Source of the DNA: Trichomonas vaginalis G3
Taxonomy: Eukaryota; Parabasalia; Trichomonadida; Trichomonadidae
Assembly: GCF_026262505.1 (NCBI RefSeq)
Contig: NC_067207.1
Span: forward strand, 5,154,252 to 5,218,251
Reading direction: 5' to 3'
Length of the DNA: 64,000 bases
Below, in pieces: positions 20,768 through 30,095 of the stretch. A model generated the notes under the pieces. It was not told where the DNA came from and ran no database searches. It saw only the letters and a program-made list of their open reading frames with translations. Each line of letters starts with the position of its first letter. The first letter of the stretch is position 1. The position numbers and the translations under genes are program-made.

Positions 20768-21337
20768 TCATTTTATTTTACATTCATCAAACGAGTCTTT
20801 ATGCCTCAGCCTCCAAGCATCGTACTCTTCCTGTGGAATTGGATCATCAAGAGACCTAAATTCCATTGTTGTCGGTTTTGGCCCGGATGTTTCACAAATT
20901 TCTTTCGGTTCTTCGTCATTTTCGTCTTCAACAACTTTAAAGAAAACTTCTGACTTATATTCATCATACTATTCTTCACCATCGTCTGTTGAAACATAGC
21001 GGCTCTTACTTTTTTTTTCATCTGTTTCGTTCTGAGTTTGTTTTGGAACTGGGACAGACAAAAGACCGAAAATTTAAGAGAATTCTTCAAGTTCGTCCAA
21101 GATATTTTGGACTTCAAAGACTTCGCCGTCTTCGTGGCGCTTGACAAATCTAATGTATGTTGTCACAGCTTTCATCGCGAGATGTTTTACGTCAGAAAAC
21201 TTAGAACAAATATCAACTAACCTCGGTCTAAGTGGCGTATTTTGATCTGATTTTTTATCGTTAATTGAACCACATTGTATTCTATTAAGTATTATAAATA
21301 GAATTATAATAATTCGAAGATTTTTATTTGAGACCAT
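20768..21337 (-). pseudogene. Unrecognised secreted-protein gene with two in-frame stops
   Basis: From ATG 21337 a single frame of 189 sense-or-stop codons runs to TGA at 20768-20770, interrupted by TAA at 21074-21076 and TAG at 20969-20971. The first 87 residues are open: a signal peptide (LRIIIILFIILNRIQCGS) followed by a helical region (LVDICSKFSDVKHLAMKA). After each stop the frame still reads as an acidic protein (SRYVSTDDGEE; then EYKSEVFFKVVEDENDEEPK, and SLDDPIPQEEYDAWRLRH near the end). Frame conservation across the stops argues for a gene that died recently, or for unusual decoding. I do not recognise the family. It converges with the equally interrupted gene at 19414-20712. Confidence 0.55.
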
Positions 21338-21507
21338 TTGAAGACGAATCTTTTGAATATGGATAAATTTTTGGAAGTTAATTAGATTCTATTCATATAC
21401 GATATTTTCAATTGCGTTCCATGTCATTAAGTTTTGAATGGAATTCAATTTTTGAGACCGAACAAACGATAATTTGAAAGGCCATAAATCTAGCGACGTA
21501 ATTTCGA

Positions 21508-21513
21508 TCACTT
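21508..21513 (+). promoter_or_regulatory. Initiator TCACTT abutting the MATE start codon
   Basis: TCACTT directly precedes ATG 21514, a perfect match to the trichomonad initiator TCA(+1)Y(T/A), with the A(+1) at 21510 and a leader of about four bases. It supports the start chosen for the MATE gene. Confidence 0.75.
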
Positions 21514-23049
21514 ATGGATACTCTATTAATTGGAACAGCCCCCAAAGGCAAAGAACCCGTTGATAAAAATAGCGAACACTATCTATTAGGCGGAAGACCT
21601 CCTCTTGTAACGCTATTATCCTTATTGGCTGGGCCCTTATTCAGTCAAGTAACAAATTCAGTATATGGTCTTGTAGAATCATTATGGATATCAAAAACGC
21701 ATGGACGTTTCGGTCTTACAGTTACGGCGTCCATTTTTGTTTTTGATTATATCACTTTTGCATGCGGAGAGTTCATGCTGATTGCTGTAAGTAGTAGAAT
21801 ATCTCTACTTTTTAGTAAAAATCGTGAAAAAGAAGCCGCGAAAGTGGTCGTTGATTTTATACGTTATTCTTTTATATTTGGAGCAATTATTGCTGCCGTT
21901 TTACTGCCTTTAGTACGTGTAGTTGCTAAATGGATTTCAAATTCAGATAGCATTGCTGATGCTGCTTTTAAATATGAAATTCCAATATTGGGTTGTTCGT
22001 TTTCACAATTACTATATCTCCTTGGTGCCGGAATACTTGAAGGTGAAGGTAGATCAATGACAGCTGGTTTAACTCAAATTATTTGTTTGTGTTTAATTAT
22101 GTTTGTTTTTGATCCACTTTTCTTGGTTTATTTTAAGATGGACCTCTGGGGAGCTGCATTAGCTAATGTTGTGGCGCAAGCTCTTGTTGGATGGACTGTT
22201 TTGACATTAATTTTATCAGGAAAGTTTTCTCTCAAGTTCAAGCCACATATGTTTATCGAAGGATTCTCAAAACAATCATTTAGAGCTATTAAAGTTGGGT
22301 TCGCAGCATTTATGCTCAATATTTCAGGTGCTTTTCCAGAATTTGCAATGCAAAAGTTTTTGGCTTTAGTTGCAGATAATGTTGGTGCATTAAAGCCATT
22401 CTTAGCTGTTTATGATACATTTAATAGATTTTATGAGCTTGGTTTGTGTTTCATGTACTCATTTGATGCATCTTTCCTTCCAGCAGCATCTTATGCTGTA
22501 GGAAGACGTAAATATAGAAGAGTTCATAGACTTGCATTGCATACATTATGGATTACAATATTTTCATGTTTAATTTATTCAATTTTCTTAGTTTTGTTCC
22601 CAGGAATTATTGTTTCACTTTGGAATGATGATGAAGCTTATATTTATTGGGCGGAAAAGCTATTTCCGTTTGGATATTATACATTTGCTCTTTGGCCAAT
22701 TTCATCAATTTGTTTATCTTATTTAGAATCATTAGAACTTCCAGGAAGAGCAACAATGCTTTCTATTGTTACGTCATTTCTTCCCCTCCCTCTTGCTAGC
22801 TCTGCAATTTACTTTTTCAGCAAAAAGAATGATTTGCAACTTATGTTTTCTGCTTACATTTTTGCAGGCTTCTTCCAAGTTCTTTTCTCAATCCCATTCA
22901 TTTGGAAACCATGTAAAATTGTTCACAAGACTAAGGATGGAAATCCTTTGGAAGGTCTTGAACAACATGAAGAAACCGATGGAGAACTTCTCATCAGTAC
23001 AACTTCTACCGATCCTATAGCAAGTACTCCTTACGTATCTATCAACTAA
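21514..23049 (+). CDS. MATE-family multidrug/toxic compound extrusion transporter
   Basis: A 511-residue protein with about twelve membrane segments in two similar halves. The N-terminus GGRPPLVTLLSLLAGPLFSQ and the stretches LLYLLGAGILEGEGRSMTAG and FDPLFLVYFKMDLWGAALAN are typical of the MatE fold; the second half repeats the pattern (FLPAASYAVGRRKYRR, LSYLESLELPGRATMLS). MATE proteins export organic cations or drugs in exchange for H+ or Na+ at the plasma or vacuolar membrane; the substrate here is unknown. Start is supported by the adjacent TCACTT initiator. The stop codon reads into TAAATAAAA, compatible with the short UAAA polyadenylation signal reported for trichomonads. Length is normal for the family. 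Confidence 0.93.
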   Translation: MDTLLIGTAPKGKEPVDKNSEHYLLGGRPPLVTLLSLLAGPLFSQVTNSVYGLVESLWISKTHGRFGLTVTASIFVFDYITFACGEFMLIAVSSRISLLFSKNREKEAAKVVVDFIRYSFIFGAIIAAVLLPLVRVVAKWISNSDSIADAAFKYEIPILGCSFSQLLYLLGAGILEGEGRSMTAGLTQIICLCLIMFVFDPLFLVYFKMDLWGAALANVVAQALVGWTVLTLILSGKFSLKFKPHMFIEGFSKQSFRAIKVGFAAFMLNISGAFPEFAMQKFLALVADNVGALKPFLAVYDTFNRFYELGLCFMYSFDASFLPAASYAVGRRKYRRVHRLALHTLWITIFSCLIYSIFLVLFPGIIVSLWNDDEAYIYWAEKLFPFGYYTFALWPISSICLSYLESLELPGRATMLSIVTSFLPLPLASSAIYFFSKKNDLQLMFSAYIFAGFFQVLFSIPFIWKPCKIVHKTKDGNPLEGLEQHEETDGELLISTTSTDPIASTPYVSIN

Positions 23050-23396
23050 ATAAAATGTTATTATTTTTGTTTTCATACACATCTTTTTTTCATATTTTAT
23101 ATAAATTCATCAAAATCATCATATTATAAAAATATCCAAAATAATTTAACAAGAACTAGTCATGAAAGCTTAGAGATATATTTGATCAAATGATTTTTGA
23201 TCGTTGTATATGTTTAGGATCTTGGAACGCTCACTTATTTAAAATATGAAAACATTTGAAGTAAATTCAAAGGATATAAACCTAAGGAAGTCAATATATT
23301 TACGAGTAAAGTTAATGATGTAAAAATTAATTGAGAAATTTACGAAATTAAATGATAAATTTTTTTTTATTCAAATAAATGAAAAAATAAATATAA

Positions 23397-26300
23397 TTAT
23401 TTGCAAACAAGGTTATGTATCCAGTTATTAACAGCTGTTTTTGTAGACTCCGTTGATATCTTAATCAAATTCTTAAAAATATCGGCGTCTTCTCGTTCAT
23501 TTACGTTCAAATGAAGCATATCCTTCATGTACTGTAAGTCAGAAGGCTTTTGTAGTTCGGGAATTCCTGTTCCAAGCATCAGAAGCATCAAAGACATGAT
23601 CAAATTTGCTTTTTCTCGCATTACATTGTACGCTTTGATTGATGTCTGCTCGAACTCTTTGTAGAGCTTGCCGTTCTGTCCATCTAAAACAACAACGCAA
23701 GCCGGCAAAAAGTGGAAAGGAGCATTTTCTCTTTTGTAGCCTAATTTCTTCTTAAAGTTGCCTAAGAAGTGGCCGAAATCGATATGGAAGAAATGCCCGT
23801 CCTGTTGGAGCATGATATTTCCTGGATGTCGATCTGCAACGCCAAGAATACAAGTTGCAACGGCATATCCAGCTGATGAAAGCATGAAATTCTCTTTCGC
23901 CATCTGGAGAGTCTGTTCTGTAGTATTCATGAGCTTCAAGTAGTCGATAAACGTGTTTTCATCGAAACTTCCCATTTTTCCTTTCTCCTGTTGCAGTTTC
24001 TGCTCTGTAACGGAGTTGGGAACAACTTCGATGAATCCTTGGTTAAGACCTGTAGGAAGAACACTGTAATTGCTCATTCTTAAGTCTAAATTATTTTGTC
24101 GCCAGATATAATCCATAACTTTCATAACTTGAAGCGTGAGATGGTCTTGTCTAAGGTCATCTCCAACTTTGAACATAGTCTGAATCGGTTCCGTTGAGAA
24201 GGGAGCCGCATTATGGAAAGTTAGCCAAAACGGTTTTTTCTTAGAATTCATAACTTTACATTCTTCAATGATGAATCGATCAACGACCAAACGGGGGTCG
24301 ACAGGGAGGTGGAACTCCGGGGGAATGACAACGCTCTTGAGCTTGTTCCGGAGAGTAACAGTAGCCTCTGAATATGACTGTTTGCACAGTTCATGGTTCA
24401 ATTCAACAAGCATCTTCGTAAATTTGAATCCGGTGATAAGCTCATCTCTGTAATGGCCAATACCATATATGAAATTAACGACAACAGCAGAAAATCTCTC
24501 ACGAATCGCGGAAATATGAGCTTCAGACATAAGAAGCCAGAAAAGATGGTGGCCGACGAACTTTGGCTCGTTAAGACCACGTCTAATGAGGAATCTGACG
24601 AGCGCGGAGTCTTCATAAACTTCATACTTCAGAGCTTGCGTTAATTGCAAGATATAAAGTAGTAGTTCGCTATCGTTTAACTGATCGAGTAAGTCTACCG
24701 CGTATTTTCTGACATTTTCGTCAGCGAATTTCGCATCAAGCAATGTGAGCGCTCCTGTTGGATCGAGAGGCTTCCACATCGCCAGTACGTAAGGTATTTC
24801 GTTGATTTGCGTCGTATTAGTGTAGTCAACTGACTGCAAAACCAAAGGAAGCATCTTTGGATTGTCAACGAATCTGTTTCTGTTGAGCCAGATGAGTTTC
24901 CTGTCATCATCTGTCAATTCCATGAGCGGATCGTATGCTTCGAGCTCTTTTAATCTGAATTGGTCCTCATGTTTGAGTAAATGAGGGGCTTTCTGGTTTA
25001 GGCTTTGTTGCTGAGGGAAAATGAACATGAGGGGATTCCTAAACCTCGTAAATCTGAAGTGAATAACAACTGTATTGTTCTCTGATGTTTGTCTAGTTGG
25101 AAGTAAGTAATCTTTAGCGCGTGTTCGCCACATCTTATGCACAATGGGTGTGGATCTGACCCATCCGTCGTGAGAAAAGATCGTGTAGTTCATAGATGCG
25201 ATGTATCTCTCTGGTTTATCGGGTTTTTCATCTGGATTCTCGATAGTTATGGATAAAAGTGCTGACCGAGGTATACTGTTGATGTTAATCTGGAACTCTA
25301 CGTATCGATTTATTAATTGGGTTCTGTATCCAGATGCTTGAATAAAAGTGACAGGTGTAACTAAGTCACTTTTTCCGTGAATAATTGAGCAAGAAATTTG
25401 AAGCCTTTGCGTGATAGGCAAATTATATAAGGAACTTAAGAATATTCCGAATCTTGCATAAGATAATATATGTGGAGTACATGGCATATATCCGAACGTT
25501 CTTTTCGGAATTCCTACGACAGCGAAGTCCGTAGAAAATTCGGATTTGCTTGGTTCTTCTAATGGTTGATGAGAAAGTTCGTTCTGATAAACAGAAGCGA
25601 TCAATGAATCTCTTGTATAGAGAAGGACGTTCATTACGGGTTGTCCGGACAATAAGAACTGTCTAACTGATATAAAGTGATCCATTGGAATATGTCCTGC
25701 TATGATTTCATCTGTTCCTTGGAGAACAAATGCAAAATTCGAAGGATCTTGTTCAATATTGACCATATGATGGTGATTCATCTTCTTAAGGAGAACAAGA
25801 ATTGCATCATCAGCTGTTTTTTCACGTTCTACGCGAAAAGATGCTCCGGTAATAGATGAATTTACTCCAACACGTAATTCTGCACGAATGAACACGAATT
25901 GAAGATTGCAAGTGTGTAAGGGTGGATCTGTTTCGGACAAACGCATTCTAGATAAGAGAGGATTGATAGATAATCTTGTTATTCTGCTTGTTTCGACACC
26001 AAATCTGACATCTGATAGAGAAGAGTAAAGAGAAAGAGTATCTGGTGTAAGTGCAGGTAGAGAGAGGTCGAGTTCCGAAGCGTACTGCTGGAAAGATTTC
26101 ATTACAGAATTATCCAGTTCAACGAAAACGAAATCGAAGTAAAGTCCGTGCGGATCTTCGATCTGCTCCCAAAGAGCTCCGATCATCTCGGGAGAGAACT
26201 CAAACGGTAAGTCATAAGAAGGAAAAGTTGGTGATCCGATAACAATGAATCGGAAACGTGTCGGCTGTGGTATATTGCCTTCTCCAAATATATCCTCGAT

Positions 26301-26825
26301 AACACTGTAAATATGCTTGTGTATCTTTTTCAAAGTCCACTTAATATTGATTGAAACTTCGATAATCGCGGATGTAGGAATCTTAACGTTAATTTTTCGT
26401 GTTTTACTCTTAGCAAATGAATTGAAAATCGTCGGAATGGATTCATTTATCGATTGTTTATTTTGAAATTCTGAAATCTCATACACATTCAATGTCATTC
26501 GTTGACATTTTGTTGCAACGTATCTGTTAGGTGTTACAATTTCGGAAACTAAAGCTTTACTAAACGAATTTAAATCAAAATTTGATTTGAAAATTTCTTG
26601 ATCTGTTGAAAAAACAATACATTTCTGTAAATTATCGGATTCTGTATTACATATGACAAAATTTGTGATGCCTTCGTCATTTATAAGCTGAATTATATTT
26701 TCTCCCGTTAGAGTAGGAAAAATCGGGAAAGAATATGTTGTTTTCTTGTCAATAACAAGATCCAAATAATGATGGTACTCTCCACGCAAAAGCACAACAT
26801 CATTTGGATACTCTTCGCTTGTCAT
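23397..26825 (-). CDS. Class I-like phosphatidylinositol 3-kinase catalytic subunit
   Basis: A 1142-residue protein from ATG 26825. Domains in order: N-terminal region; a Ras-binding-like domain about 325-410 (ASFRVEREKTADDAILVLLK, then FAFVLQGTDEII and FISVRQFLL); a C2 domain about 450-590 (YARFGIFLSSLYNLP, IIHGKSDLVTP, RYVEFQININSIPRSALLSI); the PIK helical domain about 660-830 (DDRKLIWLNRNRF); and the lipid kinase domain with VGDDLRQDHLTLQVM near 888, the catalytic loop GVADRHPGNIML near 995 and HIDFGHFLG near 1012. It phosphorylates the inositol 3-position of membrane phosphoinositides. RBD, C2 and length together favour class I over class III (Vps34). Whether a regulatory subunit exists is not visible. 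All key kinase residues are kept. Confidence 0.93.
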   Translation of the reverse strand: MTSEEYPNDVVLLRGEYHHYLDLVIDKKTTYSFPIFPTLTGENIIQLINDEGITNFVICNTESDNLQKCIVFSTDQEIFKSNFDLNSFSKALVSEIVTPNRYVATKCQRMTLNVYEISEFQNKQSINESIPTIFNSFAKSKTRKINVKIPTSAIIEVSINIKWTLKKIHKHIYSVIEDIFGEGNIPQPTRFRFIVIGSPTFPSYDLPFEFSPEMIGALWEQIEDPHGLYFDFVFVELDNSVMKSFQQYASELDLSLPALTPDTLSLYSSLSDVRFGVETSRITRLSINPLLSRMRLSETDPPLHTCNLQFVFIRAELRVGVNSSITGASFRVEREKTADDAILVLLKKMNHHHMVNIEQDPSNFAFVLQGTDEIIAGHIPMDHFISVRQFLLSGQPVMNVLLYTRDSLIASVYQNELSHQPLEEPSKSEFSTDFAVVGIPKRTFGYMPCTPHILSYARFGIFLSSLYNLPITQRLQISCSIIHGKSDLVTPVTFIQASGYRTQLINRYVEFQININSIPRSALLSITIENPDEKPDKPERYIASMNYTIFSHDGWVRSTPIVHKMWRTRAKDYLLPTRQTSENNTVVIHFRFTRFRNPLMFIFPQQQSLNQKAPHLLKHEDQFRLKELEAYDPLMELTDDDRKLIWLNRNRFVDNPKMLPLVLQSVDYTNTTQINEIPYVLAMWKPLDPTGALTLLDAKFADENVRKYAVDLLDQLNDSELLLYILQLTQALKYEVYEDSALVRFLIRRGLNEPKFVGHHLFWLLMSEAHISAIRERFSAVVVNFIYGIGHYRDELITGFKFTKMLVELNHELCKQSYSEATVTLRNKLKSVVIPPEFHLPVDPRLVVDRFIIEECKVMNSKKKPFWLTFHNAAPFSTEPIQTMFKVGDDLRQDHLTLQVMKVMDYIWRQNNLDLRMSNYSVLPTGLNQGFIEVVPNSVTEQKLQQEKGKMGSFDENTFIDYLKLMNTTEQTLQMAKENFMLSSAGYAVATCILGVADRHPGNIMLQQDGHFFHIDFGHFLGNFKKKLGYKRENAPFHFLPACVVVLDGQNGKLYKEFEQTSIKAYNVMREKANLIMSLMLLMLGTGIPELQKPSDLQYMKDMLHLNVNEREDADIFKNLIKISTESTKTAVNNWIHNLVCK

Positions 26826-27432
26826 AGAAAATTTTTAAAGAAAATTTGTCACTTTTGATTCAAAAATTTGGACAATATCCATATTCTTTGAATTTGATCG
26901 ATAATTTGTTCCTAGAGGATTTTTCTATCGTTATTACTTTTTCATAAAAATTGAGAAAATAATCTTAACTTGAACAAGGATAATATTTCAATAAAAATAT
27001 TCATTAAACTTATTTCAATTGTCAATATTCTTTGTTTTTTTGTCTTATAAATTGATAACAATTAAATATTCTCACAGGTATACGTTTGCTTAGATTTCTT
27101 GTCTAGGTCTCAGTGATTTTAAGATTTTTCTTAATACGAAATTTGATTTACACTGCAGCTGAGAACAAATTTTCATATGAATTTGATATAAAATCGAGCA
27201 TACGTGTTACAATTCTGATTACAAATCTTAAAAGAATATGTTGGATAGCAGAAGATTATTTTGATTCAAAAATTGAATGTAATTAAAAGCGAAAAATGCA
27301 ATGACATAAGATAATACATTTATCACATTTTTAAAAGTCGTACAGTTGTAGAAAAAGTTGTAGAGGCGTGAATTTGATGTAATGGATTCAGAAAAATTGA
27401 ATTAAATCTTATTTTTTCTGATCAACAAAATT
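26826..27432. other. Divergent intergenic region between PI3K and transporter genes
   Basis: About 600 bases between two divergently transcribed genes, which should hold both promoters. I see no good TCAY(T/A) initiator next to either ATG; the nearest is TCAACAA before ATG 27433, which is off-consensus. No repeats or RNA genes were recognised. Confidence 0.45.
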
Positions 27433-28548
27433 ATGTATAAACTTGATACAAATCGTTTCATCCGAAGATGGTTCATTGTTTTAACAGTTGTATTTAAGTT
27501 CACTTCTACCACTATTAAGAGCGTTATTAGATCAACCTATTGTTATGTTGATTATTCCCCTGTAAAAGAGAAATTCAACATAAAATTCTTCAATCTAATA
27601 TTTATGTCATTCTCAATGTCTTTAACAATACCATTCTCACTGATTTCCAGGAAAATTCAACCAAAAGAGATTAAAATTAATGTTCCTACTCATATGAAAC
27701 TTTTGGTTCCAGTCATTTCTACTCTTGATCTTTTCAATACCTTTTTCAGTAATTTGGCAGCAATAAATAAAGGTATGTCTCTTGATTCTTTTGAATTAGC
27801 GTTAACAATCATTTTAATCATCCTTATTCAAAAGATATTCATGCGAAAAACCATGTACGGTCATATGATAATCGGAATTGTTGCCCTAACATGCTCAATT
27901 ATCGTTCAAATAGTAAGTGATATTCTAAATTCCAAAGAGTTGAAAGTTGCTATGCCCAACATAGTTTTCTTAGTTATAGCATCAGTAATGAAAGCATTAC
28001 ATGCAATATTAAGCGAATATGTTTTACAAAATTCCGAAGTTGATCCAGAGCTTTTCATCGGCTTTGTTGGCCTCATTAACCTAATGATAGTACTATTCAT
28101 TATATACCCCATAGTATTTATCATCGGAGAAGATCTTTGTAGAAAAAATCTTTGCACGACTTTTAAGGAATTATTTAGTTCGAAATCTTTGATTTTCACA
28201 TATTTCGTTTACTCGATTAACTGCTTCTTTTACAACATATCATTGAACAGAGTACTCCTCTACACAGGTGCTCTTCTGTGGTCTGTCTATGTAATCCTGA
28301 GCGATGGAATTAAAGGAATTATTGACATTATTGGATATCTGATACCTAATTTTCCTTTGAAAGGAAGTTATACAGACAAGGAACTCAGTCTTAAGTTCAT
28401 ATTCACGTCTCTTAACCTATTCTTTATTGCAATTGCAATATTACTATTCACTCAAACAATTAGGTTCTCTTGTTTGAAATATCCACAAGCTGATAAAACA
28501 ATTATCAATTTGGATGAAACGGGATTACAAAGTGCTACTAAATTATAA
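27433..28548 (+). CDS. Drug/metabolite transporter superfamily protein (SLC35F-like)
   Basis: A 371-residue membrane protein from ATG 27433 with about ten hydrophobic segments. The pattern is that of the DMT superfamily: LLVPVISTLDLFNTFFSNLA at the third segment, then LALTIILIILIQKIFMRK, MIIGIVALTCSIIVQIVSD, a second half beginning FLVIASVMKALHAILSEYV, and YNISLNRVLLYTGALLWSVY near the end. This order is close to SLC35F6-type transporters (solute or nucleotide-sugar carriers in Golgi or lysosome membranes). The substrate cannot be told from sequence. The family call is moderately confident. Confidence 0.78.
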   Translation: MYKLDTNRFIRRWFIVLTVVFKFTSTTIKSVIRSTYCYVDYSPVKEKFNIKFFNLIFMSFSMSLTIPFSLISRKIQPKEIKINVPTHMKLLVPVISTLDLFNTFFSNLAAINKGMSLDSFELALTIILIILIQKIFMRKTMYGHMIIGIVALTCSIIVQIVSDILNSKELKVAMPNIVFLVIASVMKALHAILSEYVLQNSEVDPELFIGFVGLINLMIVLFIIYPIVFIIGEDLCRKNLCTTFKELFSSKSLIFTYFVYSINCFFYNISLNRVLLYTGALLWSVYVILSDGIKGIIDIIGYLIPNFPLKGSYTDKELSLKFIFTSLNLFFIAIAILLFTQTIRFSCLKYPQADKTIINLDETGLQSATKL

Positions 28549-28696
28549 ATGTTTTGTTTGTATTGATAATATATATTTGTATTTTTTTCTCTTCGTTAAT
28601 ACAATAATATAAATACGAAATCTCTAATGAAGCAAAACCGAATCATTGGCTTGGTATGAAAATTCATTTAAAAAATCACTATAATGATATTTAAAT

Positions 28697-28894
28697 CTAA
28701 TGAATGTTATCGAATATCTCATAGACAACATAATTGAAGATTTCCAAACTGGAGAACTTTTGCATATTAGAAGTATTCTTATAAAATATTCTAGACATAA
28801 ATCTCGAATTTTCAGTCCAAGTAAAGGAGTTATCAAACGTTTTTTCAATCTCAAATAATCTCGTAGAACTCAAAAGAACATCAGCAAGATTAGT
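28697..28894 (-). pseudogene. Possible short gene remnant
   Basis: A 65-codon frame without ATG at its 5' end and closed by TAG reads like protein: LFEIEKTFDNSFTWTENSRF and MQKFSSLEIFNYVVYEIFD. It has stops on both sides and no recognisable family. It may be the tail of a decayed gene or a chance frame; confidence is low. Confidence 0.22.
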
Positions 28895-29050
28895 TCATAT
28901 TTTAAACATAAACACGAGGATGACTTCCATAGCATATATTTACTACACTACTGTGAATCCCAATCATCGGTGTAAAAATGTCGTGTCTCTCCATCATTAA
29001 ATTTGAGAGATGCCAAAAATTTATTTTAAGAAGGAATATCAAAATCTTAA

Positions 29051-30092
29051 GGGTGCACCCGTATGTATGTTTATTTGAGAGGAGGAGGATTACCCTCTCA
29101 ATTTTGAGGGATTCGTTAGTTTATTTTCTCGATGAATATGCAATAAAATTTGATTTTTACCTTATCAATATACTTCATATAATATACACATGTTCATGTA
29201 AAAACTTTTTTCCAAAATCCTCAGGAATTAAGGGATTTTTGAATTTTAAGAATTTTTTTCGAATTTTTTCGAAAAAAAAAATATTTTCAGAACAGCCTTA
29301 ACGGCTAAGATTTAGGAACAATGTTAAGTATCAAAAAGAAAGGAGGTCTGATATAGACAACATATATCGTTGAAGGTTGAAAAAATCTCTAATATTTGAG
29401 CCCAAAATTTCAAATTTTAATTTTTTGAAAAAAGAGGCCACCCGTATGTCCGTTTATTTGAGAGGAGGAGGATTATATTTTTGAAAGGGTGAAACATTAT
29501 GAATATGTTAATTATATAATAATATGTATTATTATAAAAAAGAAAAAATAAAGCACGTTAAAATTTTTCTTTCTTGATTTTTTACAAAATCTACTTAGAA
29601 TTATGCAAAATATGACTAAATAATTATAAATTTCAAGTTAAATTTTAATTTTGATAATTAATTTAAATTTCAAAATATCAAGTTCAGTTCGACTATGTAT
29701 GTAGTAATTCCTCAATAAAGTGCCAAAACCATATTAAAATATATGAACATTTTCAACATTTTAATGTTTTTATTTAAAAATTTGATGGAATATGAGCTTC
29801 AAACAATTATTATGTAAATAAAAATAATTAAATATATGTATTTATTCGTATTACAACCGTAGTAAGTCGATTCTTCCTTTCTTCTACTGAGGTTTGAATT
29901 TGATTTCGAATTGTAAAGAGATTCAAAGGGAAAATACTAGCGGATAAAAACTACCTCAATGAAAGGGTCATAATGGAGTCAAGTTGTATTTTTTGATATT
30001 TTTTGCTTTTCGAGCCTAAATAGGTAGCCAAGATAATGCCTAAAAATAAGGTTCTAAATTCTGAAGTTTACATGATCCTCTCGTGTGCACCC
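29051..30092 (+). mobile_element. 1042-bp TTAA element, copy 1 (abuts bromodomain ATG)
   Basis: The ends are GGGTGCACCCG and, inverted, GGGTGCACACG. TTAA flanks both ends (29047-29050 and 30093-30096), the target duplication used by piggyBac and Kolobok transposons. A second copy of exactly the same length lies inverted at 62058-63099, with about ten mismatches seen by eye (around 99% identity). There is no long coding frame, so the element is non-autonomous. A 37-bp block (CACCCGTATG...GAGGATTA) at the left end (29056-29092) is repeated inside at 29439-29475. The right TTAA shares its last A with the ATG at 30096. An ATG inside the element at 30036 is in frame with that gene. Confidence 0.9.
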
Positions 30093-30095
30093 TTA

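Noticed and set aside
28978-29301. 107-codon frame across the left border of TTAA element copy 1 (and its counterpart in copy 2)
   Set aside because: It crosses the insertion border, differs at its start between the copies and has no family features.
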